Source: Allobosea sp. | GTDB taxonomy: Bacteria > Pseudomonadota > Alphaproteobacteria > Rhizobiales > Kaistiaceae | Length of the DNA: 64,000 nt | NCBI GenBank assembly: GCA_017307955.1 | Contig: JAFKFV010000008.1 | Coordinates: 124,001-188,000, forward strand | Reading direction: 5' to 3' | Shown here: piece after piece, positions 1-13,436 of the stretch | Position numbering within the stretch: position 1 is the stretch's first letter | How the letters are laid out: each line of letters begins with the position of its first letter | Made by a program: the position numbers and the translations under genes | Notes under the pieces: model-generated | The model's input: only the letters and a program-made list of their open reading frames with translations | Database searches by the model: none | Told to the model about the DNA's origin: nothing

Positions 1-932
1 GGATCGGCCATCAGGCGGCGCATCTCGGCGCCGATCGGCCCGAGCTTCTGGACGGCGAGATCGGCGAGCGCCGGCTTGAAGGCCGAGAACTGCTGCCCGC
101 CGAACTGATCGAGCACCTGCTGCTTGGAGATTCCCGCCAGCGCGGCATAGATGCCGACGAGATTGTCCGCCTCCGGGCGGCCCTTGAGCCCCTCGGTCTC
201 GGAGGGCAGCGCATCGGCGTCGGTCTTCGCCTTGCGGATCTTCTGCGCGATCGCGTCCGCATCGTCGGTCAGGTTGATGCGCGAATAGTCGGACGGGTCC
301 GACTTCGACATCTTCTTGGTGCCGTCGCGCAGGCTCATGATGCGCGTCGCCGGGCCGGTGATCAGCGGCTCGGTCAGCGGGAAATAGGCGTCGCCATAGC
401 CATGGGCGGCGATCGAGGCGGCATAGTCGTTGTTGAACTTCTGTGCGATGTCGCGGGTCAGCTCGAGATGCTGCTTCTGGTCCTCGCCGACCGGCACATG
501 CGTCGCCTTGTAGGCGAGGATGTCGGCCGCCATCAGGCTCGGATAGGCGAGGAGGCCGAGCGAGGCGTTCTCCTTGTCCTTGCCGGCCTTGTCCTTGAAC
601 TGCGTCATGCGGTTCATCCAGCCGATGCGCGCGACGCAATTGAAGATCCAGGCGAGCTCGGCATGGGCCGAGACCTGGCTCTGGTTGAAGACGACGTGCT
701 TGACCGGGTCGATGCCCGCCGCGACGAAGGCCGCCGTGACCTCGCGGATCTGGCGGGAGAGCTCCGTCGGATCCTGCCAGACCGTGATCGCATGCATGTC
801 GACCACGCAATAGATGCAGTCATGGCTCTCCTGCAGCGCGACGAAATTCACGATCGCGCCGAGATAATTGCCGAGATGCAGATTGCCGGTCGGCTGGACG
901 CCGGAAAAGACGCGCGGCTGGAATTCGGTCAT
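1..932 (-). CDS. trpS: Tryptophanyl-tRNA synthetase (partial, C-terminus outside window)
   Basis: This cytoplasmic class I aminoacyl-tRNA synthetase charges tRNA-Trp. About 310 codons are visible and the C-terminus runs off the left edge of the window. The HIGH-type motif appears as HLGN at residues 19-22, just after the sequence [11 protein letters not shown]. The second class I signature, KMSKS, lies at about residues 207-211 and is followed by DPSD. The start is the ATG at 930-932, which places the HIGH motif at the usual distance from the N-terminus. The gene is the last of a same-strand run mutS-glnD-murJ-trpS and follows murJ after 89 bp, so it is probably cotranscribed with it. Both motifs are intact, so the family call is secure. 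Confidence 0.95.
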   Translation of the reverse strand, partial: MTEFQPRVFSGVQPTGNLHLGNYLGAIVNFVALQESHDCIYCVVDMHAITVWQDPTELSRQIREVTAAFVAAGIDPVKHVVFNQSQVSAHAELAWIFNCVARIGWMNRMTQFKDKAGKDKENASLGLLAYPSLMAADILAYKATHVPVGEDQKQHLELTRDIAQKFNNDYAASIAAHGYGDAYFPLTEPLITGPATRIMSLRDGTKKMSKSDPSDYSRINLTDDADAIAQKIRKAKTDADALPSETEGLKGRPEADNLVGIYAALAGISKQQVLDQFGGQQFSAFKPALADLAVQKLGPIGAEMRRLMAD

Positions 933-1021
933 TTCTCGCTCGATCCTGCTGATCTCGTGTCGCGGGGCGGCGCGTTATCGCGCGGGCGGGGCGGGCGCGC
1001 AAGCGCCGATTGGCGCCCCGC

Positions 1022-2584
1022 TCAGCCGCGCCGGCGGCGGAACGCGCCGAGGACCGCCCTGATATCGACGACGCCGGCCGCCTGGCAGAAGACGCCGAAG
1101 AGCAGCAGGCCGGCGCCGCAGATCGCCGCCATCGCGCCGGCCCTCACCAGCACCCGCGCATCGTCGAAGAAGTGATCGGCATAGAGGGCCGCGCCCCAGA
1201 CGGCGGCGCCCATGGCGAGCGCGGCGGCGAAGAGGAGCGGCAGGTTGCGCCTGACCTTCGCGTCGAGCGGAAAATGGCCGCGGCGGTGGAGCGCGATGCC
1301 GAGCAGCGCCGCATTGACCCAGCCCGAGAGGCTGGTCGCGATGGCGATGCCGAGTTCGGCATAGAAGGGGAAGAGCGCCAGCGAGACGGCGACATTGACG
1401 ACGACGCCGGTGGCCGCGAACCACATCGGCGTCTTCGTGTCCTCGCGGGCGAAGAAGCCGGGCGAGAACACCTTGATGAGCACGAAGGCCGGCAGGCCGG
1501 CGGAAAAGCCCATCAGCACCCGCGCCGTCGCCAGCGTGTCGTCGGCACCGAAGGCGCCGCGCTGGTAGATGACCTGCACGATCGGCTCGGCCAGCACGAA
1601 GAGCGCGATCGCCGCCGGCAGCGTCAGCGCCATTGCGAATTCGAGACCGCGATTCTGCGTGTGGTCGGCGAGATCGGAACGGCCGGCCCGAAGATGCCGC
1701 GCGAGATCGGGCAGCATGACGACGGCGATGGTGGCACCGACGATGCCGAGCGGCAGCTGGTAGAGGCGATCGGCATAGCCGAGCACCGCGATGGCGCCGG
1801 GCGCGAAGGACGCGATCATCGTGCCGATGACGATGTTGATCTGCGTGACGCCGCCGGCGACGAGCGCGGGGAGGGCGAGCGCGCCGAGGCGGCGCACGCC
1901 GCGCGTCAGTCGCGGCCGCTGAAGGCTGAGCAGCATGCCGTCGCGCGCCGCCGCCGCGATGACGACACCGAGCTGCAGCACGCCGCCGACGAGCGTCGCG
2001 ACCGCGAGCAGGATGCCGGCTTCTTCCGAATTCTCGACATCGGCGAGGAGCACATAAGCGAGGGCGCCGACGAAGACGATGTTGAGGAAGGCCGGCGCCA
2101 TGGCCGCGGCGAAGAAGCGGCCGCGCGCGTTGAGGACGCCGCTATAGAGCGCCGTCAACGAGATGAGGAGGAGATAGGGAAAGGCGATCCGCGTCAGCAG
2201 CACGGCGAGGTCGAATTTCGGCGGGTCGGCCACGAAGCCGGGCGCCAGCACATGCATCAGCGGCCCCATCGCGACCATGGCGACGAGCACAAGGACGGCG
2301 AGGAGCGCGAGCAGCGCGGAGAGCGCCTCTCGCCCGAACTGCCGCGCGGCGTCCTCGCCCTCGCCTTCCAGGGTCCGTGCGAAGAGGGGCACGAAGGCCG
2401 AGGCGAAGGCGCCTTCGGCGAACAGGCGGCGGAAGAGATTGGGCAGGCGGAAGGCGACGAGGAAGGCATCGGCCACCGGTCCGGTGCCGAGCGCCGCCGC
2501 CATCATCATGTCGCGGGCGAAGCCGAGCAGCCGGCTCGACGTGGTCGAGCCGCCGACCGTGACGAGGTTGCGCAGCAGCGACAT
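1022..2584 (-). CDS. murJ: Lipid II flippase MurJ (MviN)
   Basis: This 520-residue inner-membrane protein is predicted to flip lipid II across the cytoplasmic membrane for peptidoglycan synthesis. The N-terminus MSLLRNLVTVGGSTTSSRLLGFARD is the MviN-family signature with its conserved arginines, and many hydrophobic segments follow through to the C-terminus, consistent with about 14 membrane spans. The length matches the family. An upstream in-frame start would add an Arg-rich 36-residue leader overlapping glnD, so I chose the ATG at 2582-2584. It starts 13 bp after the glnD stop, which suggests cotranscription. The mutS-glnD-murJ-trpS order recurs in Hyphomicrobiales. Confidence 0.95.
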   Translation of the reverse strand: MSLLRNLVTVGGSTTSSRLLGFARDMMMAAALGTGPVADAFLVAFRLPNLFRRLFAEGAFASAFVPLFARTLEGEGEDAARQFGREALSALLALLAVLVLVAMVAMGPLMHVLAPGFVADPPKFDLAVLLTRIAFPYLLLISLTALYSGVLNARGRFFAAAMAPAFLNIVFVGALAYVLLADVENSEEAGILLAVATLVGGVLQLGVVIAAAARDGMLLSLQRPRLTRGVRRLGALALPALVAGGVTQINIVIGTMIASFAPGAIAVLGYADRLYQLPLGIVGATIAVVMLPDLARHLRAGRSDLADHTQNRGLEFAMALTLPAAIALFVLAEPIVQVIYQRGAFGADDTLATARVLMGFSAGLPAFVLIKVFSPGFFAREDTKTPMWFAATGVVVNVAVSLALFPFYAELGIAIATSLSGWVNAALLGIALHRRGHFPLDAKVRRNLPLLFAAALAMGAAVWGAALYADHFFDDARVLVRAGAMAAICGAGLLLFGVFCQAAGVVDIRAVLGAFRRRRG

Positions 2585-2597
2585 CGCCGCGCCGCGC

Positions 2598-5381
2598 CTA
2601 ACCGACCTTCTTGACCGGCGCCTTCTCGCCGGCCGGCGGTCCGTCGAAGACCTGGGCGAGACGGCGGCGGATGGCCGCCTCGCGGCTGGCATTGGTGACC
2701 TTCCGGCCCGTCAGGTCGGTCACGTAGAACACGTCGACCGCCCGCTCGCCGAAGGTCGCGACATGGGCCGAGGCGATGTTGAGCGAGAGATCGGAGATGA
2801 GCCGCGTCAGGTCGAAGAGGAGGCCCGGCCGGTCGATGCCCGACGCCTCGATGACGGTGAACTGGTTGGACCAGGAATTGTCGACCAGGATTCGCGTCTC
2901 GACCGTGAAGGCCTTGATGATGCGCGGCTTCGCCTTCGCCTTGCGGGCGATCGCCTCGGGCAGCGCGACGGTTCCCGACAGCGCGTCCTCGATGAGCCGG
3001 CTCACCTTCAGCGCGCGCTGCGTCTCCTCCTCGTCGGTATCGAACTCGCGGGCGATGGAGATCGTGTCGATGGCGCGGCCGTCGGTGGTGGTGAAGATCT
3101 GCGCATCGACGATGTTGCCGCCGCCGGCCGTGCAGGCGCCGGCGACCATGGAGAGCAGGCGCGGATGATCGGGCGCCAGCACGGTGATCTCGGTCACCGC
3201 CTCGAAGGAGCGCACCGTCACCGCCGTCGCCAGCGAGCGGCCTTCCGCGTCGGCGGCGCGAATGAGTCCCGCATGGGCGACCTTTCTCGGCAGGTCGACG
3301 CGCAGCCAATAGGCCGGATAATGGCGTTCGAGATAGGCGTCGCGCTCGACGGCCGGCCAGTCGGCGAGGGCATCGGCAAGTTCCGAGCGCGCCGCCGCCA
3401 CGCGCTGCTCGCGCGAGATCTGGCTGTGGCCGCCGGTCAGCAGCGGTTCGGTCTCGTAATAGAGCGTGCGCAGCAGCTGGCCCTTCCAGCCGTTCCAGAC
3501 GCCGGGCCCGACGGCCGAGATATCGGCGATGGTGAGGATGAGCAGCAGCTTCAGCCGCTCGAGGCTCTGCACCACGGCGGCGAAGTCCTGGATCGTCTTG
3601 CGGTCGCCGAGATCGCGCGACTGCGCGACCATGCTCATCAGGAGATGATGCTCGACCAGCCAGGCGACCGTCTCGGTCTGGGCCGGCGTCAGCCCGAGCC
3701 GCGGGCCGAGCTTCCGTGCCACGCGCGCGCCAGCGATCGAATGATCCTCCGGCCGGCCCTTGGCGATGTCGTGCAACAGCATCGCGACATAGAGGACGAC
3801 GCGGTCCTGCAGCGTCTGGATCAGCGCATTGGCGAGGGGATGATCCTGGCTGCGCTCGCCGCGCTCGATGCCGGCGAGAACGCCGATCGAGCGGATGAGA
3901 TGCTCGTCGACCGTATAGTGATGATACATGTTGAACTGCATCATCGCGACGATCTTGCCGAAATCCGGCACGAAGCGGCCGAGCACGCCGGCCTCGTTCA
4001 TGCGCCTCAGAACGATCTCCGGCTGGTTGTGCGAGGCGAGGAGGTCGAGGAACAGGCGGTTCGCGACGGGGTTCTCGCGCAGATCCGCGTCGATCAGCTT
4101 CAGCGAGCGCGTGACCTCGCGCATGGCGTCGGGATGGAAGGCGAGGTCGTGCTTGTCGGCGAGGTGGAAGAGGCGGATCAGGTTGACCGGATCGCGCTCG
4201 AACACGCCGGGCTCGGCGAGGTTGATGCGGTCATGCTCGACGACGAAATCGCTGGTGCCGGCGATCTTGCGGCGGCGGCGGCGGGTGGCGAGGCCGAAGA
4301 AGCGGTTGAGCAGCGGCGTCTGCTTGGCGTGCTCCTCCTCCAGCGCCGAGCAGAAGATCAGCGTCAGGTCGCCGACATCCTTCGCATGCAGGAAGTAGTG
4401 CTTCATGAAGCGCTCGACATCCTTCATGCCAGGATGGGCGGTGTAGCCGAGCCGCACCGCCATTTCGCGCTGGACGTCGAAGGAGAGCCGCTCCTCGGCG
4501 CGGCCGGTGAGGAAATGGAGATGGCAGCGCACCGACCAGAGGAAGTTCTCGGCCTTGCGCAGCAGCGTCAGCTCGGTGCGCGAGAACACGCCGGCCTCGA
4601 CCAGCGCATCGCCGGAGCGGACGCGGTAGAAATATTTGGCGATCCAGAACAGCGTGTGCAGGTCGCGCAGGCCGCCCTTGCCTTCCTTGACATTGGGCTC
4701 GACCAGATAGCGCGAGGCGCCCTGCCGGCGATGGCGCTCGTCGCGCTCGGCGAGCTTGGCGGCGATGAATTGCGGCCCGGTTCCCGCCACCACCTCGGTG
4801 TCGAAGCGGTTCTCGAGATCCTTGAACAGCTTCTCGTCGCCCCAGATGAAGCGGGCCTCGAGGATCGCGGTGCGGATCGTCATGTCGCCGCCGGAAAGGC
4901 GGATGCATTCGTCGACATTGCGCGTCGCATGGCCGACCTTGAGGCCGAGATCCCACAGCATGTAGAGCACGAATTCGACGACGCTCTCGCCCCAGGGCGT
5001 CTGCTTGTAGGGCAGCACGAACAGGAGATCGATGTCGGAGCCCGGCGCCAGCATGCCGCGGCCATAGCCGCCGACGGCCACAATCGCCATGCGCTCGGCC
5101 GCCGAGGGATTGTCCACCGGATAGGCCGTGTGCACCGCGACGTCATAGACGGCGCGAATGATCTCATCCATGAGGTCGGAGAGGCTCCGCGCGCAGGCGA
5201 TGCCGTTCTGCCCGGCCCGAAGACGCTGCTCGGCCAGAGCGCGGCCATCGCGCAGCACATCCTTGAGGCGCGCCAGCGCGCGGTTGCGGCGGCGCTGCGG
5301 ATCTCTATCGTCGGCCGCGAGCCCGATCAGTTCGGCCGAAAGCGCGCGGCCGTCGATGAGGGCGGGTTCGGAACGGGACAT
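2598..5381 (-). CDS. glnD: Bifunctional [protein-PII] uridylyltransferase / uridylyl-removing enzyme
   Basis: GlnD is the glutamine sensor of the nitrogen cascade; it uridylylates PII proteins when glutamine is low and removes UMP when it is high. The 927 residues contain the nucleotidyltransferase motif GGYGRG at 104-109 with the metal-binding pair D116/D118 (SDIDLLF). A central HD domain has LLHDIAKG and later EHHLLM, and two C-terminal ACT domains begin near [13 protein letters not shown] and [13 protein letters not shown]. All catalytic elements are present. The start is the ATG at 5379-5381; longer reading gives Arg-rich non-homologous sequence. murJ follows 13 bp downstream. The opposite strand carries a very long open frame here, which is a codon-bias shadow. 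Confidence 0.95.
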   Translation of the reverse strand: MSRSEPALIDGRALSAELIGLAADDRDPQRRRNRALARLKDVLRDGRALAEQRLRAGQNGIACARSLSDLMDEIIRAVYDVAVHTAYPVDNPSAAERMAIVAVGGYGRGMLAPGSDIDLLFVLPYKQTPWGESVVEFVLYMLWDLGLKVGHATRNVDECIRLSGGDMTIRTAILEARFIWGDEKLFKDLENRFDTEVVAGTGPQFIAAKLAERDERHRRQGASRYLVEPNVKEGKGGLRDLHTLFWIAKYFYRVRSGDALVEAGVFSRTELTLLRKAENFLWSVRCHLHFLTGRAEERLSFDVQREMAVRLGYTAHPGMKDVERFMKHYFLHAKDVGDLTLIFCSALEEEHAKQTPLLNRFFGLATRRRRRKIAGTSDFVVEHDRINLAEPGVFERDPVNLIRLFHLADKHDLAFHPDAMREVTRSLKLIDADLRENPVANRLFLDLLASHNQPEIVLRRMNEAGVLGRFVPDFGKIVAMMQFNMYHHYTVDEHLIRSIGVLAGIERGERSQDHPLANALIQTLQDRVVLYVAMLLHDIAKGRPEDHSIAGARVARKLGPRLGLTPAQTETVAWLVEHHLLMSMVAQSRDLGDRKTIQDFAAVVQSLERLKLLLILTIADISAVGPGVWNGWKGQLLRTLYYETEPLLTGGHSQISREQRVAAARSELADALADWPAVERDAYLERHYPAYWLRVDLPRKVAHAGLIRAADAEGRSLATAVTVRSFEAVTEITVLAPDHPRLLSMVAGACTAGGGNIVDAQIFTTTDGRAIDTISIAREFDTDEEETQRALKVSRLIEDALSGTVALPEAIARKAKAKPRIIKAFTVETRILVDNSWSNQFTVIEASGIDRPGLLFDLTRLISDLSLNIASAHVATFGERAVDVFYVTDLTGRKVTNASREAAIRRRLAQVFDGPPAGEKAPVKKVG

Positions 5382-5464
5382 CAAGGCGGTGCGGCTCCCG
5401 GCGGGGTCAGGACGGGCGAAGCTACCCTCATCACGGTGCGCCGACAATGCGCGCGCCGCGCGCG

Positions 5465-8173
5465 TCAGGCCGGCGCCGCCCGCATCCCTTTCAGCCGGTA
5501 GAGCGCCTCGAGCGCCTCGCGCGGCGTCAATTCGTCCGGATTGAGCGCATCGAGCGCCGGGCCGAGCGGATCGACCGCGGACGGGACCGGCGCGGGCGGC
5601 GGGGCGCGGAGGGCGGCGAAGAGCGGCAGATCGTCGATCAGCGTCGCCGCCGGCGACTTGCGGTCGCCTTCCTCGAGCCTCTCCAGCACGGCGCGGGCAC
5701 GCGCGACGACGGAGGGTGGCAGCCCGGCCAGCTTCGCCACCTGGATGCCATAGGAGCGGTCGGCGGCGCCCGGCACGATCTCGTGCAGGAAGACGACGTC
5801 GCCCTGCCATTCGCGCACGCGGACCGTCGCGTTGTCGAGCCGGTCGAGGCGCTGCGCCAGCGCCGTCAGCTCGTGATAATGCGTCGCGAAGAGGGCGCGC
5901 GAGCGGTTCGCCTCATGGAGATGCTCGATCGCCGCCCAGGCGATGGAGAGGCCGTCGAAGGTGGCGGTGCCGCGGCCGATCTCGTCGAGGATGACCAGCG
6001 AGCGCGCCGTCGCCTGGTTGAGGATCGCCGCCGTCTCGACCATCTCGACCATGAAGGTGGAGCGGCCGCGCGCGAGATCGTCGGCGGCGCCGACACGGCT
6101 GAACAGGCGGTCGACGACGCCGATATGGGCGCGGCGGGCGGGCACGAAGCTGCCGGTCTGGGCGAGCAGCGCGATGAGCGCGTTCTGGCGCAGGAAGGTC
6201 GATTTGCCGGCCATGTTGGGGCCGGTGACGAGCCAGATGCGGCCGGCTTCCGCCTCGGCGCCGCCGAGGGTGCAATCGTTCGGCACGAAGCTTTCGCCGT
6301 TCTTCCTCAGCGCTTCCTCGACCACCGGATGGCGGCCGCCCTCGATCTCGAAGGCGAGCGAGCGATCGACCACCGGCCGCGTCCAGTCCGACGCCTCGGC
6401 AAGCTCGGCGAGCGCGCTTGCCACGTCGAGGCGGGCGAGCCCCTCGGCCACGGCGCGGATCGGCGCCTCGGCGCTCAGGACGGCCGTGGCCAGTTCCTCG
6501 AAGATGCCGAGCTCGCGCTGCAGCGCCCGGTCGCCGGCCGAGGCGATCTTCGCCTCCAACTCCGCGAGCTCGGTCGTCACGAAGCGCATGGCGCCGGCCA
6601 TGGTCTGGCGATGGATGTAGCGGCCGGCGAATTCGGCCGAGATCAGCCGCTCGCCATGGACCTGCGGCACCTCGATGAAATAGCCGAGCACGTTGTTGTG
6701 CTTGACCTTGAGGGCGCGGATATCGGTCTCGGCGGCATAGCTGCCCTGCAGTGCGGCGATCACCTGGCGGCTCTCGTCGCGCAGCGCGCGCAACTGGTCG
6801 AGATCGCCGTCATGGCCGGAGCGCACGAAGCCGCCGTCGCGCTTCAGGAGCGGCAGTTCGTCGGCGAGCGCGGCGCCGATCCGCGCCGCGAGGCCCGCGG
6901 GCGCCGAAGCGATCAGGTCAACGATGGCGGCGAGCTCGTCCGGCAAGGGACCGAGCGTCGCGAGGTCCTCGGCGAGGCCGGCGGCGACGTCGAGCCCGGC
7001 GCCGATCGCCGCGAGGTCGCGCGGGCCGCCGCGATCGAGCGCGAGGCGCGAGAGGGCGCGCAGCAGATCCGGAGCGCGTGCGAGGCGGGCGCGGCAATCG
7101 GCGCGTTCCGCCGGCATGGCGACGAAGCGCTCCACCGCATCGAGGCGGCGGCCGATCTCGTCGGGATCGGTCACCGGCCCGGCGAGACGGGCGGCGAGCA
7201 GTCGGCTGCCGGGGCCGGTCACGCAGCGGTCGATGGTGCCGATGAGGCTGCCGCGCCGCTCGCCCGACATGGTGCGCATGATCTCGAGATTGGCCCTCGT
7301 CGCGGCATCGACCGAGAGAAGCGTTCCCTCGCTCTCGCGCTGCGGCCGCGCCAGCGGCGCCCTTGCGCTGACCTGCGTCTTCTCGACATAGGCGAGCGCC
7401 GCCGCGGCCGCCGACAGCTCGATACGCGAGAAGGAACCGAGCCCGTCCAGCGTCTCGACGCCGAAATAGGCGGCGAGCTTCGCCGCAGCCGTCGCGCCGT
7501 CGAAAAAGGCGGCGGGGAGGGGACCCGGCGCGACGGGCAGCGCGCGCAGGAACGGACCGAGCGCCTCGTCGGAAAGGAGCGTGTCGGCGACGAGGAGTTC
7601 GCGCGGATCGATGCGGGCGACATCGGCGGCGAGGCGCTGGCGATCGGTGGCGGCGACGCGGAAATCGCCGGTCGAGATATCGACCCAGGCGAGCGCGAGG
7701 CCATCGGCCCCGCCCGGCCCCACGCCACGGCCGCGGGCGAGCGTCGCGAGATAGTTGCCCTCGCCCGCCTTCAGCAGCGTCTCTTCCGTGATCGTGCCCG
7801 GCGTCACGATGCGCACCACGTCGCGCTTCACCACCGAACGGCCGCCGCGCTTCTTCGCCTCGGCCGGATCCTCGGTCTGCTCGCAGACGGCGACGCGGTG
7901 GCCGAGCGCGATGAGCTTCTGCAGATAGTCCCCGGCGGCATGGATCGGGACGCCGCACATCGGGATGTCGGCGCCCATATGCTTGCCGCGCTTCGTCAGC
8001 GTGATGCCGAGCGCGCGGGATGCGGTCTCCGCATCGCCGAAGAACAGCTCGTAGAAGTCGCCCATCCGGTAGAAGAGCAGGGCCGCGGGATGCGCCGCCT
8101 TGAGCTCCAGATACTGCTCCATCATGGGCGTGGCGCGCGCGCCCGCCGCTTCGCTCTCTGTCGTGTCCAGCAT
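5465..8173 (-). CDS. mutS: DNA mismatch repair protein MutS
   Basis: MutS recognises mismatches and starts methyl- or nick-directed repair with MutL. The predicted 902-residue protein has the mismatch-binding Phe-X-Glu motif (DFYELF, about residues 39-44), the connector, core and clamp regions, and an ATPase domain with Walker [10 protein letters not shown], a DEIGRGT Walker B and ATHYHELT. The C-terminus ends in a helical region ([16 protein letters not shown]) typical of the MutS dimerisation segment. The start is uncertain: ATGs at 8173 and 8209 both give N-terminal extensions within family range. I prefer 8173 because the codons upstream of it look less like the gene. It is divergent from maeB across 155 bp. 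Confidence 0.94.
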   Translation of the reverse strand: MLDTTESEAAGARATPMMEQYLELKAAHPAALLFYRMGDFYELFFGDAETASRALGITLTKRGKHMGADIPMCGVPIHAAGDYLQKLIALGHRVAVCEQTEDPAEAKKRGGRSVVKRDVVRIVTPGTITEETLLKAGEGNYLATLARGRGVGPGGADGLALAWVDISTGDFRVAATDRQRLAADVARIDPRELLVADTLLSDEALGPFLRALPVAPGPLPAAFFDGATAAAKLAAYFGVETLDGLGSFSRIELSAAAAALAYVEKTQVSARAPLARPQRESEGTLLSVDAATRANLEIMRTMSGERRGSLIGTIDRCVTGPGSRLLAARLAGPVTDPDEIGRRLDAVERFVAMPAERADCRARLARAPDLLRALSRLALDRGGPRDLAAIGAGLDVAAGLAEDLATLGPLPDELAAIVDLIASAPAGLAARIGAALADELPLLKRDGGFVRSGHDGDLDQLRALRDESRQVIAALQGSYAAETDIRALKVKHNNVLGYFIEVPQVHGERLISAEFAGRYIHRQTMAGAMRFVTTELAELEAKIASAGDRALQRELGIFEELATAVLSAEAPIRAVAEGLARLDVASALAELAEASDWTRPVVDRSLAFEIEGGRHPVVEEALRKNGESFVPNDCTLGGAEAEAGRIWLVTGPNMAGKSTFLRQNALIALLAQTGSFVPARRAHIGVVDRLFSRVGAADDLARGRSTFMVEMVETAAILNQATARSLVILDEIGRGTATFDGLSIAWAAIEHLHEANRSRALFATHYHELTALAQRLDRLDNATVRVREWQGDVVFLHEIVPGAADRSYGIQVAKLAGLPPSVVARARAVLERLEEGDRKSPAATLIDDLPLFAALRAPPPAPVPSAVDPLGPALDALNPDELTPREALEALYRLKGMRAAPA

Positions 8174-8328
8174 GGGGCGGAGCTTAGCAAGATCGGCGCG
8201 CGGTTTCATCCCGCCGCGGCGGTTGTCCTCCCTTCCAATCATCGGATGAAATGCTATCGTCGCGGTCCGCCACACCTGAAGCGGCCGCAGAGCCGCTCCC
8301 TTCCGGAAACGCCTGAGCCGAGCATCCG

Positions 8329-10608
<2,280 letters not shown>

Positions 10609-10618
10609 CGACGGCGTC

Positions 10619-11068
10619 ATGATTGAGCGGCCATCGGCGCGCCTGCTGGTCGTCGATGGCCGCGATCGCCTGCTGCTGTTCCGCTTCGAACACAGAAGCG
10701 GGCCACTTCAGGGGAAGGTCTTCTGGGCGACGCCCGGCGGCGGTCTCGATCCAGGCGAGACCTATGAGGAAGCCGCCCGGCGCGAGATGTTCGAGGAGGT
10801 CGGCCTCCGCATCGAGGATCCCGGGCCTCAGATCGCGCGCCGAGAAGCGACATTCCCGCTTTCAGACGGGACGCTGGCGCATGCCGACGAGCGCTATTTC
10901 CTCCTCAAGGTCGACGACCTCGCCGTCTCATCGACAGGATGGACCGATCTCGAACGGGACGTGATGACCGACCATCGTTGGTGGTCGCGCGAGGACCTGG
11001 ACACAACGCCGGACCAGATCTGGCCCGAGACCATCGCCGACATGCTCGTCGCCGTCGGCGTGTGGTGA
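10619..11068 (+). CDS. Nudix hydrolase
   Basis: This small protein of about 149 residues carries a complete Nudix box of the form GX5EX7REUXEEXGU, seen as GLDPGETYEEAARREMFEEV followed by G. It should hydrolyse a nucleoside diphosphate linked to another group; the substrate cannot be named from sequence. Two in-frame ATG starts exist: one at 10595 overlaps the last 14 bases of maeB, and the one at 10619 chosen here lies 10 bases past its stop. Neither has a strong ribosome-binding site. It heads a short same-strand group of accessory enzymes (Nudix, VOC, GNAT) and may be translated from the maeB message. Confidence 0.85.
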   Translation: MIERPSARLLVVDGRDRLLLFRFEHRSGPLQGKVFWATPGGGLDPGETYEEAARREMFEEVGLRIEDPGPQIARREATFPLSDGTLAHADERYFLLKVDDLAVSSTGWTDLERDVMTDHRWWSREDLDTTPDQIWPETIADMLVAVGVW

Positions 11069-11146
11069 CGAGCGCCGTCATCCGTTTGCAACGCGGCCGG
11101 TTTATGTTAGCCTTCGCTTACCGTTCAGGCGGGAGAGGAGACCGAT

Positions 11147-11533
11147 ATGGCCGGACACGGAACATTCTGCTGGAATGAGCTGATGACGCGCGACGCGGCG
11201 CGGGCGATGGACTTCTATACCGAGACGCTCGGCTGGACCTTCACCTCGATGCCGATGGGCGAGATGGGCGATTATCATCTGGCGATGATCGGCGACACCA
11301 TGGTCGGCGGCATCATGGAGATGGGCGGGCCGGATTTCGAGGGCGTGCCGGAGCACTGGTTCTCCTATGTCGAGGTCGATGAGGTCGAGCCGCGCGTCGC
11401 GCTGCTCGAGCAGGAGGGCGGCACGGTGGTGCGCCCGCCCTTCGACGTCCCCGGCGTCGGCCGCATCGCCATCATCCAGATCCCCGGCGGCGCCATGCAG
11501 GGGTGGATGAAGCCCGTCCCGCAGCAGGGCTGA
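11147..11533 (+). CDS. VOC-superfamily (glyoxalase/bleomycin-resistance-like) protein
   Basis: This 128-residue protein has the vicinal-oxygen-chelate layout: an N-terminal half beginning GTFCWNELMTRDAARAMDFY, with a TLGW turn, and a second half with HWFSYVEVDEVE and a PGGAMQGWMKP C-terminus. Similar small proteins are annotated as VOC family or PhnB/glyoxalase-like and often act on small electrophiles, but the substrate is unknown. The ATG is preceded by a strong purine-rich site (GGGAGAGGAGA) about 6 bases upstream. The next gene starts 11 bp after its stop, so the two are likely cotranscribed. Confidence 0.85.
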   Translation: MAGHGTFCWNELMTRDAARAMDFYTETLGWTFTSMPMGEMGDYHLAMIGDTMVGGIMEMGGPDFEGVPEHWFSYVEVDEVEPRVALLEQEGGTVVRPPFDVPGVGRIAIIQIPGGAMQGWMKPVPQQG

Positions 11534-11544
11534 CGATCGCCGGC

Positions 11545-12048
11545 ATGGAGATCCGCGACGAACGGCCCGGCGACGAGGACGCCATCCACGCCCTCACCGC
11601 CGAGGCGTTCCGGCCGATGCCCTATTCGAGCGGCACCGAGCCGGCAATCATCCGCGCGCTGCGCGCCTCCGGAGCGCTGACGCTGTCGCTCGTCGCGGTC
11701 GAGGATGGCGCGATCGTCGGGCATGTCGCCTTCTCGCCCGTCGCGATCGACGGCCAGGACGAGGGCTGGTTCGGTCTCGGGCCGATCTCGGTAAGCGCCG
11801 ACCGGCAGCGGCAGGGGATCGGCCGCGCGCTGATCGCCGAAGGCCTCCGCCGGCTCGCGGAGCGCGGCGCCCATGGTTGCGCGCTGATCGGCGACCCGGC
11901 TGTCTATGGCGGCTCGGGCTTCACGAGCGGCGACCTTCGCTATGGCGACCTCGATCCGCGGCTCGTGCAGCATATCGTGCTGACGGGCGAGGCGCCCTCG
12001 GGCGAACTCCGCTTCGCGCCGGCCTTCGATGCCGCGGCGGAGGCGTGA
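11545..12048 (+). CDS. GNAT family N-acetyltransferase (YhbS-like)
   Basis: The predicted 167-residue protein has the GNAT acetyl-CoA-binding motif A, seen as ISVSADRQRQGIGRALIAEG near residues 78-97, preceded by a beta strand with VGHVAFSPV. The C-terminal part (GDPAVYGGSGFTSG) resembles YhbS-type acetyltransferases. The acetyl acceptor is unknown. I chose the ATG at 11545 (MEIRDERPGDE) over an upstream frame that would overlap the VOC gene. It lies 11 bp after that gene and ends 16 bp before the convergent pncA. Confidence 0.88.
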   Translation: MEIRDERPGDEDAIHALTAEAFRPMPYSSGTEPAIIRALRASGALTLSLVAVEDGAIVGHVAFSPVAIDGQDEGWFGLGPISVSADRQRQGIGRALIAEGLRRLAERGAHGCALIGDPAVYGGSGFTSGDLRYGDLDPRLVQHIVLTGEAPSGELRFAPAFDAAAEA

Positions 12049-12064
12049 GCGCGCGGCTCCGCCC

Positions 12065-12685
12065 TCAGAGCTGGTGCGACAGGATGCGGCGGACGCCTGC
12101 GGCGTCCATCTGCGCGATCGCGGCGGCGAGTGAATCGTTGGTGTCGATCGCCCGGCAGCCATCCTCGATCACGACCGTGTCGAAGCCGTGCGTGCGAGCA
12201 TCGAGCGCCGTCCAGCTGACGCAGAAATCGGTCGCGAGGCCGACGACATAGGCCGTCTCGATGCCGCGCTCGAAGAGATAGCCCGTGAGCCCCGTCGGCG
12301 TCTTGCGATCCGCCTCGAAGAAGGACGAGTAGCTGTCCGTATGGGCGTGGTAGCCCTTGCGGATCACGAGCTGCGCATGCGGGATGTCGAGCCCCTCCGC
12401 CAGCGCCGCGCCGAACGATCCCTGGATGCAGTGATCCGGCCACAGCACCTGCGGCCCGTAGCGAAGATCGATGACCTCGAAGGGGCTGCGCCCCGGATGC
12501 GACGAGGCGAAGGAGATGTGCCCGGCGGGATGCCAGTCCTGCGTGATGATGACGTTGCGGAACTTCCGCGCGATCTCGTTGACGAGCGGGATGATCGCAT
12601 GGCCATCGGCCACCGCGAGCGCACCGCCGGGCAGGAAATCATTCTGGATGTCGGTGACGATCAGGACGCTGGACGAATCCGTCAC
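12065..12685 (-). CDS. pncA: Nicotinamidase / pyrazinamidase
   Basis: PncA hydrolyses nicotinamide to nicotinate and ammonia in NAD salvage. The 206-residue protein shows the cysteine-hydrolase triad D12 (IVTDIQND), K110 (VIRKGYH) and C155 (TDFCVSWTA). It also has D50, H52 and H85 (TQDWHPAGH, WPDHC) at the positions expected for the metal site. The start codon is GTG (12683-12685). It lies 53 bp downstream of alkB on the same strand, so the two may share a message. All catalytic residues are intact. Confidence 0.95.
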   Translation of the reverse strand: MTDSSSVLIVTDIQNDFLPGGALAVADGHAIIPLVNEIARKFRNVIITQDWHPAGHISFASSHPGRSPFEVIDLRYGPQVLWPDHCIQGSFGAALAEGLDIPHAQLVIRKGYHAHTDSYSSFFEADRKTPTGLTGYLFERGIETAYVVGLATDFCVSWTALDARTHGFDTVVIEDGCRAIDTNDSLAAAIAQMDAAGVRRILSHQL

Positions 12686-12738
12686 GGGGGGCCTCGCCGT
12701 TCAAAGGCGCTGATCAAAGCCCCGCTTTCGTCGAGGCG

Positions 12739-13383
12739 TCAACCCGGCCTCGTCACGCGCCGCAGCGTCAGGTTGATGCGCCCGCCGCGCTCCAGCAGCG
12801 TCGAGGTGCCGGGATAGACGCGGTCGACGCCGTGATAGGCGAGCCGCGACGGGCCGCCGAAGAGGAGCACGTCGCCGGAGGCGAGCCGCACCGACCGCGT
12901 CGGGCCGCCGCGCTCCGTGCCGCCGATCCGGAATCGGCAATCGTCGCCGAGCGAGACGGAGAGCACCGGCGCGGCCCGCTCCGCCTCGTCCTCGTCGCGG
13001 TGGAGGCCCATCCGTGCCTCCCCGTCATAGTAATTGACGAGGCAGGCCTCGGGTGGATGCGGATAGATGGCGAGTTGCTGCCACAGATCGAGCAACATCT
13101 CCGGGATCGGCGGCCAGGGCCGCCCCGTCACGGGATGGATCGCCTGGTAGCGGTATCCGCTGCGGTCCGAGACCCAGCCGAGCGAACCGCAATTGGTCAT
13201 CCGGACGGAGAAAGGCTTGCCGGTGCGCGGCATTTCCGGCCGATAGAGCGGCGCCTCGGCGACGACGGCGCGGATCGCCCCGAGAAGCCGCTCCTGCGCC
13301 GCGCGGTCCAGCAGCCCGTCATGGAGCGCCACGCCTTCGGGCAGCGCCGCGCCTGCCGTTCCTCCGGCCAGAGGGCTTCGCAT
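12739..13383 (-). CDS. alkB: AlkB-type alpha-ketoglutarate-dependent DNA/RNA demethylase
   Basis: AlkB oxidatively removes methyl groups such as 1-methyladenine and 3-methylcytosine using Fe(II) and 2-oxoglutarate. The 214-residue protein has the iron ligands H128, D130 and H184 (LHRDED and YHGVD) and the 2-oxoglutarate-binding Arg pair in RINLTLR (R202, R208), and its length fits the family. The start at 13381-13383 is preceded by GGGAGAGA. A longer in-frame start would run into the dnaK promoter region. It is transcribed divergently from dnaK across 224 bp. Confidence 0.94.
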   Translation of the reverse strand: MRSPLAGGTAGAALPEGVALHDGLLDRAAQERLLGAIRAVVAEAPLYRPEMPRTGKPFSVRMTNCGSLGWVSDRSGYRYQAIHPVTGRPWPPIPEMLLDLWQQLAIYPHPPEACLVNYYDGEARMGLHRDEDEAERAAPVLSVSLGDDCRFRIGGTERGGPTRSVRLASGDVLLFGGPSRLAYHGVDRVYPGTSTLLERGGRINLTLRRVTRPG

Positions 13384-13436
13384 CGATTCTCTCCCGTCGC
13401 CTGCTAAAAGCGGCGCAATCCGCCGCGTGCTGCCGC

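Noticed and set aside
1003..1016. A hairpin GCGCC-GATT-GGCGC after murJ as a terminator
   Set aside because: The stem is only 5 bp with no T run, and trpS follows on the same strand. It is too weak to call.
2277..5501. A 1074-residue open frame on the plus strand opposite glnD
   Set aside because: It has no recognisable domain and is Arg/Asp/Glu/Ala-rich. It mirrors the codon bias of glnD on the other strand.
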